Source of the DNA: Bisporella sp. PMI_857
Taxonomy: Eukaryota; Ascomycota; Leotiomycetes; Helotiales; Helotiaceae
NCBI GenBank assembly: GCA_021307315.1
Contig: JAJSPD010000069.1
Span: 124,001 to 188,000, forward strand
Direction of reading: 5' to 3'
DNA length: 64,000 nt
Positions 55,092-64,000 of this stretch are shown piece after piece; position 1 is the stretch's first letter, and every line of letters begins with the position of its first letter. The notes under the pieces were generated by a model that made no database searches, was not told the DNA's origin, and saw only the letters and a list, made by a program, of their open reading frames with translations. The position numbers and the translations under genes are program-made.

Positions 55092-56877
55092 ATGGCGATC
55101 TTCGGCAGGTCCAAAAAGAGTAAATCAACGACACCTGCTGCCCCTCTCGCCCATACAAAACCACAGAATATCCCACTCAAATACTCCAGCACAGGAGGAG
55201 GCTCCCATGGCTACAGCCATAGCTATCCTGAGCCTCAACCGTCATCTTCACCCCCATACCGGCCTCAGTATGTGCCTCAGAACTCCTTAGCTCCTCCCCC
55301 GCAGCCTCTTCTGAGGCCTAAGAAAAGCGCATACGGCCTGGATAAGCTTTGGTTGGGTTCTGCTACGAATCTTTTGGCTAATAGCAAGTTGCCTGACTGC
55401 CCGCATTTGTATGAAGGCGCTGCTCTGTATGATTCAATCGCAGCAAAGTTTAATGCGGTTGTCACTCAAATTGATAGCGAGAGCTTCAGTGGGAAAGAGA
55501 GCGATCTGGCCATATACCAGGAACCGCAGCCTCTTTGGCAGCAGGAGCAACAACCATCCGGTTATGACAGCCAGATAACCAGCCAAGGGAAGTCGAAGGG
55601 GATGGTGAACAATTCCGTATCTTCTGCTCTGACGACAACGAATTACTTCTCAAAGGTCAACCTCTACGCGAATTCAAGGCTTCCACCCGATCTTCCTCCG
55701 ATGAAACTGTAAGCCTTAGCATGCCATTCGGTCGCTTTCACTGACAAATTCAAGCTATATTCCGACGTTCCCACTACTCTGCTTGGCAGCTCAGTACTCA
55801 GAGCGCGTGTATACAAAGCCAGCCGGGCAAGAGAGAGAAACGCATGTTGATTCTGACTGGAGGATGGGCACTAAGGCGATGGTCATTAAATCCGTGCCCA
55901 TGGACGACATGAATGTCATTGTATTTGCTATTAGAGGCACTCAGACTTTCATGGATTGGGCAGTAAATCTGAAGTCAGCACCAGTGTCTCCCCAAGGATT
56001 CCTAGTAAGAGGCGATTACATGTGATTTTATCTCACCACACTAACATAATGCCAGGATGACCCGGGCAATCTTTGTCATGCCGGATTCCTCTCAGTTGCA
56101 AAGAAGATGGTCAAATCAGTAGCAGCTCGACTACGATACCTCCTTCTGGAGGACCCAAGCCGTTCGAAATGTTCACTCCTCATTACAGGCCATTCAGCCG
56201 GAGGAGCAGTCGCTGCTCTGCTCTACTCGCATATGCTAGCAACAACTCCAGAAGCTGAATCGGAACTCAATATTCTGACTGGCTGCTTCAAGCGTATTCA
56301 TTGTATCAGCTTTGGCGCCCCTCCCATATCACTTTTACCAATTGAGCGACCAAACAATCCAGCGCTCCGCAAATCAGTATTTCTATCCTTTGTCAACGAA
56401 GGCGACCCAGTTCCAAGAGCAGACAAGGAATACGTCCGATCACTCCTCAACCTCTACTCCACGCCCGCACCAGGAAATTCCTGTATCGTGGACACTCTCA
56501 CTCCTCCAAAGTTGCAGCCGCTCATCACGGGTCTGGGAGGAAAGTCCAGCAGCTCGCTCACCATTAATAAAATCCGGCCGGGTTCCAAAAAATCTAATTC
56601 GTATCCACCACCCACGCAAGCACCACACTGGCCAGTGCCGGTAGCGACATTAAGTAATGCCGGGAGACTGGTGCTTTTGAGAGCCGTGCAGCGTTATGAG
56701 ACGCGACCAAAAAAGAAGAAACCGATTCAGCAGAGAATGGATGAGGGCGTAGTTGCGCAGATGATCTCTGATGAAGAGTTGAGAGGCGTCATCTGGGGAG
56801 ATCCTGTATGCCACATGATGAGACTGTACGCAAGGCGCATCGAGGTGCTGGCTACCAACGCGGTGATTGGGCGTTAA
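55092..56877 (+). CDS. Class 3 lipase (alpha/beta hydrolase)
   Basis: Three exons (55092-55708, 55755-56004, 56056-56877) sum to 1689 nt, 562 aa. The first 200 residues are Pro/Ser/Gln-rich and likely disordered, with a KSAYGLDKLWLGSATNLLA segment. The lipase_3 domain has VIVFAIRGTQTFMDWAVNL, CHAGFLSVAKKMV and the nucleophile in ITGHSAGGAV (Ser336). It continues with ISFGAPPIS and SFVNEGDPVPRAD (acid residue). A basic KKKK stretch lies near residue 515. There is no signal peptide, so an intracellular lipase, close to diacylglycerol-lipase-like fungal proteins. An in-frame ATG at 55005 would add 29 residues; MAIFGRSKKSK is the more usual opening. Confidence 0.92.
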
Positions 56878-58028
56878 CGAGAGAAACGAGCCCTCTGGGA
56901 TCTTTTGATTTACGAATATGGCGTACATGGTATATACCCACTTTTCAAAAAAATTACCCTCGTTTCTTTTGGAAATGTTTTACCCGCGACCTTTCATTAT
57001 GGTGGGTACCTGTTCCGGTATTGGATTCTTGGTGTAGCTGTTATTGGTAGATCCATAATAATACACGATTAACGATATCCACCCGCTAGGCAACGCGGGT
57101 TGATCTTTTGGCACTTTTACATTGCTGCTTCAAGCACGCTCTACGTACCTCGAAATATGCGAAGCCACCTCCATCCACATGTGCTTTTGTGGGAATCTGA
57201 CAGTGGCCAGTGCTCTCTGTTTCTTCTGTGGGCTTTCGTCCTCGACTTCCCTCAATCGGAGAAAGATCTGTGCACTCTAAGTCGTGCAGCAGGTATATTT
57301 CACGCAGCTGTTACAGCATGTTATGCTGCTCGTTCTGATCTGTTACTTTCGCATTAAGTCTGGTGCAATTGAGAAGATCCACCATCGCCTCCGCAAGTTG
57401 CAGACGCATTTCATTCTGCCTGTCTTCTTCCATACTTCCATTTCCCAAGATTATAATATTCTTGGGGCGCTATTCCAAGTCGTTCTCATTTTGGTGCAAT
57501 TATTGGATCAAAATCGTGAATGCATTTTTTGGTTATAATGGGAAGTTATGGTTTATGGATAAGAAATGAGCGATTGGGTTAATAGATATCTAAAGACCTT
57601 CATGTATCGTTGGATTTATTATCCTTCATTGCTTTTCGAGACTCGGTAAATTTGATTTTGTTATTCTAATCAGAATCAAGGCACAGATTTGTCCATGGGT
57701 CATCGATGGTCCTTGATGTTGCCTTGTCGGCGCTTACCACTTGATTTGTATGACTACACGCTAAGCATTGGCGGAAGAGAGAACGTACTTAAGGCGCTTC
57801 GTACTATGGCTTAGTATCTATGGATTTACTCGGTTTTCATTAATCCACGGCATTTAAGGAAGTTTCATTACTTTCTAAAGAGGCACCGTTGGTCTTGCCA
57901 TCCCAGGTACATGTCAGCAAAATTCGTCTTCCATTATCCTACATTCGTTTCCTCCTCTTTCAAAAGCACATTTTCAACTGTTCAAGCATTTCTCTGAAGG
58001 GCCAAGATCATCCCTCCCCAGGAAAATT
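56878..58028. other. Intergenic, no gene seen
   Basis: 3' side of the lipase gene. Plus-strand frames at 57100-57569 overlap one another and lack features. Confidence 0.5.
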
Positions 58029-58505
58029 TCACACCTCCAACGCTTCTTCTTCAGGGCAAGTCAGGGTCTGGCGGTGCGAGCGTACTAGCCTTGAGAAAGC
58101 ATCCAGGGCATCGCTGACGGCATTAAGAAGGTGGTTGTTATCATGAGGAGGCGTAGGGAGCGGAACATCGAGACGTAAAGAGTCTTCGATCAGAGAATGC
58201 GTGGATGAGGATGGGCCATGACGTCCCAGCTCAATATCGGAATCCGACGCTTCTCTTTCAGCTTGTACACGCAACTTTTTTATTAGCCCAAGGTTGATAT
58301 TTCGTACTGTCACTACAGCTCGGCATGAAGGAACGTAAGACATACTCTGAATTGACCTGATTGCGAATCTACCATTCATCCATAAGTTGATAATAGCTAC
58401 GAGAATTGCAACGTGGCCGAGCGCCAAGGCTATCGTATCACCAGTTGACACTGTATACTAAAGTATGCAGAAATAAAATTTGTTGGTAAAAGACTACACA
58501 CGCAT
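58029..58505 (-). CDS. Small single-pass membrane protein, paralogue A
   Basis: Exons 58505-58502, 58450-58346 and 58261-58029 sum to 342 nt, 113 aa. The first exon codes only ATG plus one base; a 51-nt intron (GTGTGT...TATACAG) follows. The protein starts MLSTGDTIALALG and continues VAILVAIINLW, a transmembrane helix at about residues 6-25. A short acidic, Ser/Pro-rich tail (ASDSDIELG, RLDVPLPTPP) leads to the C-terminal helix NAVSDALDAFSRLVRSH. Intron 2 (84 nt, in frame) is optional; skipping it would add 28 residues, but its removal aligns the protein with paralogue B. I know no named family. No signal peptide cleavage is expected. Confidence 0.7.
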
Positions 58506-60135
58506 GTTTGATCGTGGGATATATCTAGAAGCGGTTCTTCAAGAGTTTCTTAATGAGCAAAAAATGACAAGGTAGAATTAAGTGAAATTATGTAGCGCGG
58601 TGGTTACGTTATTGAGTTGGGCAGGCAAACAGAAAATTGAAGACGATTAATTGGTTGGGGAAGTGGGTGGTGCTCATGCGATCCCCATGGTGGTATTGGT
58701 TGGTCCAGGACAAGGGATCGCTTACGCTTCCCAAAAGATTTAAGCTAACTCCGGCAGATTCTCGGAATTTTGATTGTCTACAGAATAGACCCGAATACTT
58801 TTTTTTTTCACTCTGTTTCACGTTATAGAGCTTGTAACCTCTGAGACTACTGTTCGGCATTGCACGCTTTGTGGCTACTGTAAAGCTTCGCAAACACAGA
58901 GCGTGCTGCAACGCCTGGGAGCATTCCTGCTCTCCACATGTTTTTCTGTTTTGTTGGGATAAATTCTGGTCAGAAGAAAATTTAATCAAAAATTTAACAA
59001 TATCAAATTAGAGTAACGTCAATAGAAGAAGATATGTATGGTAAGGAGTGGAGGTGAACGAGGATGCGCTTGGTTCGTTAGAGCCTGTTAGTGCTTTAGC
59101 TCCGTTTTCCAATTGTTCTTTTCCATCTCCAAGGAAAAAGCTCAAACGACAGGTTCTCAGCAGCGTGATCTTTTAGAGACGACCTGCTGAGCATTCCAGA
59201 ATTGCCAGTCAGGAAATTCTAAGATGGAATACCAGGAGCCACAGGCGAGAGATGGGCTTTCAATGAAGAGAGTTTCGGACAAGACATCTATAGAAGAAAG
59301 TTTACAGCTAACTACATCGGGTATTAATTGGATGAATACACGCCAGGGGGTAAGAAGCCAGCCGGGATTCTATGCGTGGGTATCACGCGCCGAATGGATG
59401 CGGTGTGGAGATCCATAAATGGATGTGGGGCATACTACAGGTAGCCACTCCACAACTACGTACAACCAAGACCAGTCAACAATGATTTACCCTGTTTCTG
59501 AGCCTCACTGCTTCAAGTCGGGCGAACTGATGGTGCTGTATACAGTCCAGAGAGAGTTTTTGTATTCAATTAGAACAACTTCTTCAGCTCCCGCCAACTA
59601 TCTCCTGGCTCGGTGAGCTTGAGTTGCTTTCGCATTATAGAATTTGTTTTTAAATCGCTGTTCCCACATCGAGGACATCCTGATCATAATCATCTTCGTA
59701 TTCAAAGTCGAAATTACACGAATTAGCTGGCTCTCAGAGTTAAGTCGATTTAGGGATTACCCCCCGGCCATCAAGAACCCGAGTCGTGATCCAGCGGTGA
59801 TCCAGGTGTGCCTTTTGAGGTGCGTTGCTACCAACGGCTCCAGCCTGCATCCTGGTTGCGCTCCCGCGGCTGTCGCCGGAGGAAGCGGGCACAACTTTCG
59901 TGGCTTGGCGTGCAAAACTTGGCCATATATTATCACATAAACGTAAAAGACCGTTCCTCGTAATAAACCAGCTTTCTACAAATCGATGCAGCCGCACGTA
60001 AATGTGTGTATTTCTCAATTCTTCAGAATTTATTCCCTTTGAACGTGTCTTGACTTCGCCCCACCAAACTCGAATTTCTAAGACTAATAGTGCTAAAACT
60101 GGCTCTCCATCCTGCAAGAACAAGAACATGGAGGG
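58506..60135. other. Intergenic between the two membrane-protein paralogues
   Basis: 1.6 kb with several short open frames on both strands (for example 58609-58989, 59644-59940) and nothing recognisable. No third copy of the DALDAFSRL sequence was found here. Confidence 0.5.
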
Positions 60136-60570
60136 CTATTGATGAGAACGCAGTAGTCTCGAAAATGCATCAAGAGCATCACCAACGGCGCCGGATATTT
60201 GGCTACGGTCAAGTTCACCTATAGGTTCCGGAGGCAGCGAAAGTCTTAATGATACATGCGGCGATTCTTCTGGAGTCGAAGGTTGGGCAAGAAATGGCTC
60301 ATTTATGGACGCAAGTTCAAAATCGTCTACCGCTATTCGTACCATCAGCAAACTTATTCGTATGTTAAGAATGAATTGTATCAATAACCCCTTTGAGATA
60401 ACATACCTCTTCTTGATGCGTGGTTTCTAAATTTCCACATCATGTACACGTTGATGATGGCTACAAGTATTGCAACAAGGCCAAGGGCCAGTGCTATTGT
60501 GTTATCACTCGACACTATCTTAATATGAGCCTTGTTAGATATATATCCATCAGCCAATTCACTCACACAT
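60136..60570 (-). CDS. Small single-pass membrane protein, paralogue B
   Basis: Exons 60570-60567, 60514-60407 and 60332-60136 sum to 309 nt, 102 aa. As in paralogue A, exon 1 codes ATG plus one base before an intron (GTGAGT...AAGATAG, 52 nt). The protein begins MLSSDNTIALALG, with the helix LVAILVAIINVYMMW, then KFRNHASRR and the acidic VDDFELASINEP. The C-terminus SGAVGDALDAFSRLLRSHQ closely matches that of A. Intron 2 (74 nt) lies at the same position as in A and here is required. N-terminal helix, tail and C-terminal helix are all shared, so the pair arose by duplication. Function unknown. Confidence 0.75.
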
Positions 60571-61204
60571 TTCAATGGTAGAAATTTTGTATGTTCGAAG
60601 TGAAGTTCTCTCTGGATGTAAGGTAAGGCGGAAAAGGTTGCCCATTGTTTATATGGAGTGCTCGGTTAAAATAATTAGTGACCCAACGCATGCAAGGCAA
60701 GGGTCAAGTCATTCATTTCGGTCCCGTTATATCGTGCAACCGAGATGGCGCGCTAGGGAATCGTAGGAAAACCACAGAAAAACCATTATAACTAATTAGT
60801 CTTTCCATACTATATTCGGTATCATAGGGCAATCATTCGCTTTTTTTTTTTTAGCAGCTATGGCCTCACACATAGTTTCTAGAACTGTTTACTGCGCTTT
60901 ATCTGCGAAAATTTTCGATTTGGATATTCTGTATTCCGTGACCAGGCTTCAAAAGACACTATTCCGATGTTTCATCACTGTCACGCCGAAAGGCAATATT
61001 CTCTTGGGCCGCCAATTAAGTCATGTTCGTGCTCCTCTATTTGAACCCAGGCTCGAAGGAGCGATGTAAAGCCGCTCTATTCTGGGAGATATTCTCTATC
61101 GTCAAGGCAGACCGCCCGTCTGCATGTCAGAGAAGAAGGTGCGCTGGTGTGGCTGAATGAGGATTAATGTTAAGTGCTGACGTTATGATAGGGTCAGGTT
61201 TTTA
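60571..61204. other. Intergenic, no gene seen
   Basis: Upstream of paralogue B and left flank of the MITE-like element. Frames at 60575-60766 and 60860-61069 (+) have no support. A poly-T run lies at about 60840. Confidence 0.5.
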
Positions 61205-61507
61205 GGGGAGTGATACACGCCCTCCTCCCCTTACTATACGTCCTCCCCCCCTTGTCTTTCGTCAACTTCCAACTTTAACTTCAACTTTTTTTAAAAAATA
61301 TATACTAATATGGGGGTCAGACACCCCCCCAACCTTCCAACCCCCCAGAAACTAACGCTAACGCTAACTACTAACCCTAACCATTGACTTTATTTACTTA
61401 GCAGTTGAAATTATACCTTTTTTTTAAAAAAAATCACATGATACTTTGCAAAATCACGAGAAAACAAAAGAAAAAGACAAGGGGGGGAAGGACGTGTATC
61501 ACTCTCC
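61205..61507. mobile_element. MITE-like element with terminal inverted repeats
   Basis: The left end GGGGAGTGATACACG (61205-61219) and the right end, read on the other strand as GGAGAGTGATACACG (61507-61493), match at 14 of 15 bases. A second inverted match, about ACGTCCTNCCCCCCCTTGTC, lies at 61238-61259 and 61495-61473. The left arm has an extra CCCTCCTCCCCTTACTATACG compared with the right. Outside, TTTTTA (61199-61204) and TTTTCTA (61509-61515) may be a degraded target duplication. The 303-bp interior has no coding capacity; it includes GCTAAC and CCCTAACC repeats. Likely a non-autonomous DNA element. Confidence 0.65.
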
Positions 61508-62658
61508 GTTTTCTAATGAGTTACGATATTTGGCTTTACATTCAGCCCTGACGTTGCTAACGACGGATAAGGATAAGTTGCTGACATTTATGGTGGGTGT
61601 GGCCACACCAGTCAGCCAGTGAATCCTGACTGACTCGAAAATGGCCTGAATAGCCATCAACTCCCACTAAATCTCATTCGAAAATTCCGTTATTGAACCC
61701 ATCTTTGGTATTACCAGTAGAATCTGCTTTTGAGTAAATGAAAGGTATCTTTTCAATCTCCTAATTTACTTACCACCCTTCTTGTGCGTATATATAGCCT
61801 TAATGAAGCAACGATACTATGGAACTTCAATTTCAACAAACAATAGCGGGCTAGACTTAAATCTACAAAAAAAGATCAAATCGATCGTCACCAACAAGGA
61901 ATCCCACAGATTAGCTATGGAATACGGTCAGGCTCCGGAAAAGCCTCAGCAGGCTACAAAGCCATCTGTCGTCGGAAGAGCGTTCTACTGCTTGACTACA
62001 AGCCATTCGCTAGCCTAGTTGAGGTGGCTGCAGAACGATCATGGGCGGCGCATCCGGTAAGTAATTGCTGATTGGCTATGATCTTGCCAAGGCTTCCAGT
62101 GAGTTTACTACATGGTAGATGCCGCCTACGGAGTTCGGCAGGTTCGATTTTTCCCTGATAGGAACCCACTACCCGAGTCTCACCTATTAATCCGAAGTAA
62201 GAGCAGTTACTTGCAGCTTTTCTGGGTGATCCCGTCAGCCGTCAGCCAACCCATACCCTTTGCAATAAAGAAGCACCCACGCTCGCCACCCCCTTCCCCC
62301 CCCCAACCCCCCCCTTTTTTTTTTTTTTTGGAAGATGATTCTCTCAAAGCATACAGTTTTCTACGAAGTCAAAATACAACCACAGCATTAATACGAAAAG
62401 AATGCTTGGACTTTCGAGTTTTCAATAACTCGTTTGTCATTTTATCGCAAGGAGTTCCTTTAATACAAGGCTGCAAGGCTCGGATTGCTGGCAATATATC
62501 TATATAAATTAGCTTTTCCCCTACAAGGCAACCAACTTAATTATGAAAACGTGTGCTATGCAAGTATTGCGTTACTTTACTATTATTATTGTGATTATTG
62601 TTGCCACATACACTGTATTTTCTTTAACTTTCTTGTTCGTGTCTTCGTGCTCTTGACT
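61508..62658. other. Intergenic with a poly-C/poly-T tract
   Basis: No gene recognised. At 62288-62329 there is a C-rich run followed by about fifteen T. Open frames at 61782-62018 and 62112-62507 (+) are unsupported. Confidence 0.5.
62288..62329. repeat. Poly-C then poly-T homopolymer tract
   Basis: Runs of C broken by TT and AA pass directly into about fifteen consecutive T. Such tracts are prone to slippage and assembly error. Confidence 0.85.
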
Positions 62659-63455
62659 TCAATGCATTTTGCCTCCACCATCACGAGACCTGCATATATG
62701 CCTTTGACTTCCGCAACCAACTGCTCTTGAGAGATAGGACGAGTTTCGGGCTACATAGCTATATCTGTTGAACAGGCTAGGTCTAAGGATCATACCTAGT
62801 CTATTGTAGGCACCGGTAGGCACCGGTAGGCAACGGTAGGCAACGGTAGGCAACAGTGTGATGACATGTGAGTATCGTACCTCTATAAGTAGAGGGATTA
62901 TCTCCTGTAGTTTAGGTTCTATAACCTTCAGCAATTGATACTTATTTGCCCTATACTCTCTGAAGGCCACGTGACTTTCTTCCTCTATTTGAACAATATC
63001 ACATATCTCCTCGGCTTGGCCTGCATGATCTTGCATAGGAGCTGCTGGTCTACTACTTAAGATGACTGATGGAAAAATGAACACAATTTTTGACGCTTCA
63101 AATGCTCGAGCACTTCCGAAAGGCGTATTGTAAGCGGCTATAGAGTATTGCTGGGGAAACGAATCAAATGTTGTGTTCCGATTGCAGTAGCCGATGCCGT
63201 GGATTCATATTTTATCGCCATAGTGAAGTTCGGGCGTCGATAGCCATTCGGTATTGGACTAGGTTGTTGAGGCACTCGATCCATGTATCTACAAAAGCTG
63301 ACACTGTTTCCATAGATCAAAGCCATCATTGAGTAGGCAACGTATATAGAAGCTGGCATATGACCATAATGAAGCTTGCAAACCGTCAATTTCATCGTTG
63401 GTAGCTGAACACGACTTTTTTTATCTTCCTCCCAAGGTTGGCTAGTAGCCGTCAC
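62659..63455 (-). pseudogene. Possible decayed or multi-exon hypothetical gene
   Basis: Two minus-strand frames follow each other: 63455-63138, with LTVCKLHYGHMPASIYVAYSM, and 63084-62659, with EESHVAFREYRANKYQLLKVIEPKLQEIIPLL. The second stays open upstream to about 63130 in a different frame from the first, so a single indel or an intron near 63130 would join them. A GTACGATAC at about 62880 may be a donor site. I do not recognise the product. Confidence 0.25.
62806..62855. repeat. 10-bp minisatellite, five copies
   Basis: Five tandem copies of GTAGGCAMCG (M = A or C): two GTAGGCACCG, two GTAGGCAACG and one GTAGGCAACA. Variation is graded from one end to the other. Confidence 0.92.
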
Positions 63456-64000
63456 CGCTCTGCTCAGGCACTACTCACCCTCGCCTCACCCTCTACTAAG
63501 GTTACTCAGTCAAGATCCTGCCCTCCCTTCCAGTGACCAATCATGATTTTCTTATCATTCGGTTTTGCTATGCGAAAGTTGTCCACTTTATACAACTGTA
63601 TACAGGAGGGCTAAGTCGGCAACTACGGAGCCTAAATAATATGCCCCAAAAATACATCTTTCTAATCTATATTATATCTCTTACTAAATTCTTATAGATG
63701 ATTCTCGTTCACTGAACTTACTAATATTTTTCGGAGATATTGACTAATTAATTGTAACACTCAAACAAAAACCCCTCAAGCTCCCGTTTTAAGCCAAGGG
63801 GTTCTCGACTCTGCAGTGATTGGCCACTCTACTATGCGTTACAAACTCTCGCCTTGTGAATTCATTTCTCTGCAACTCTTGCATCTTAATCACACTTAAA
63901 CCTAGATATCATTAACGCAATATTATTATTCTTGTCGCTTGGCCAAGCTCGTGTCAAAATCTTTTCAAGGCTATAATAAAATAAAATACTATCTTATACT
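63456..64000. other. Intergenic to window end
   Basis: AT-rich sequence, no gene or repeat recognised. Confidence 0.5.

Noticed and set aside
61370..61382. Interstitial telomere at CCCTAACC
   Set aside because: Only one to two units, inside the MITE-like element; not enough for a telomeric call.

Overview
The window reads as nuclear DNA of a filamentous ascomycete (Pezizomycotina), most like a plant-associated Leotiomycete. The evidence is short introns (46-159 nt, most 46-75) with GTNNGT-type donors and CTAAC/CTGAC branch points, an AA9 monooxygenase, a cutinase, two HET-domain genes, a Clr5-domain gene, and AT-rich intergenic DNA with decayed repeats. The genus is inference. No rRNA, tRNA or CRISPR was seen.

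Layout. 1-6.3 kb is an accessory block: the 3' part of an AA9 LPMO, a kinase-like pseudogene with four in-frame stops that all fit C:G to T:A change, a HET gene and a four-exon cutinase. 7.2-7.7 kb is an unusual repeat cluster: four GC-rich palindromic modules around 8.4 copies of a 31-bp tandem repeat. 8.7-26.9 kb is mostly conserved housekeeping: a calpain-like protease, an insulysin-type M16 protease, divergent TIP41 and Aurora kinase, divergent ATP23 and glutamate 5-kinase, and dephospho-CoA kinase. 27-45 kb is looser: a possible LTR remnant, a second HET gene, a Gly/Asn/Ser protein with 16 Trp mostly as GW/WG, a YjbQ-family gene with a probable membrane-anchoring upstream exon, a secreted S33/TAP-like peptidase, an AT-rich tract and a Kex2-type secreted protein. 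45.8-57 kb is dense again: an MPP6/zinc-knuckle protein divergent from complex I subunit NDUFS6, CFIm25, a disordered nuclear-type protein, a Clr5 protein and a class 3 lipase. 58-64 kb is sparse but holds two paralogous small membrane proteins with identical, unusual gene structure, a MITE-like element and a 10-bp minisatellite.

The housekeeping genes cover proline and CoA synthesis, TOR/PP2A signalling, chromosome segregation, mitochondrial proteolysis and complex I, and RNA 3'-end processing and nuclear exosome function. The accessory genes cover plant-polymer attack, secretion and non-self recognition. The least-explained locus is the small membrane-protein pair (58.0-58.5 and 60.1-60.6 kb): it has four-nucleotide coding first exons, a conserved N-terminal transmembrane helix and a conserved C-terminal amphipathic helix.

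All spliced models were read by eye. Exon lengths were checked to sum to whole codons, but there is no transcript evidence.
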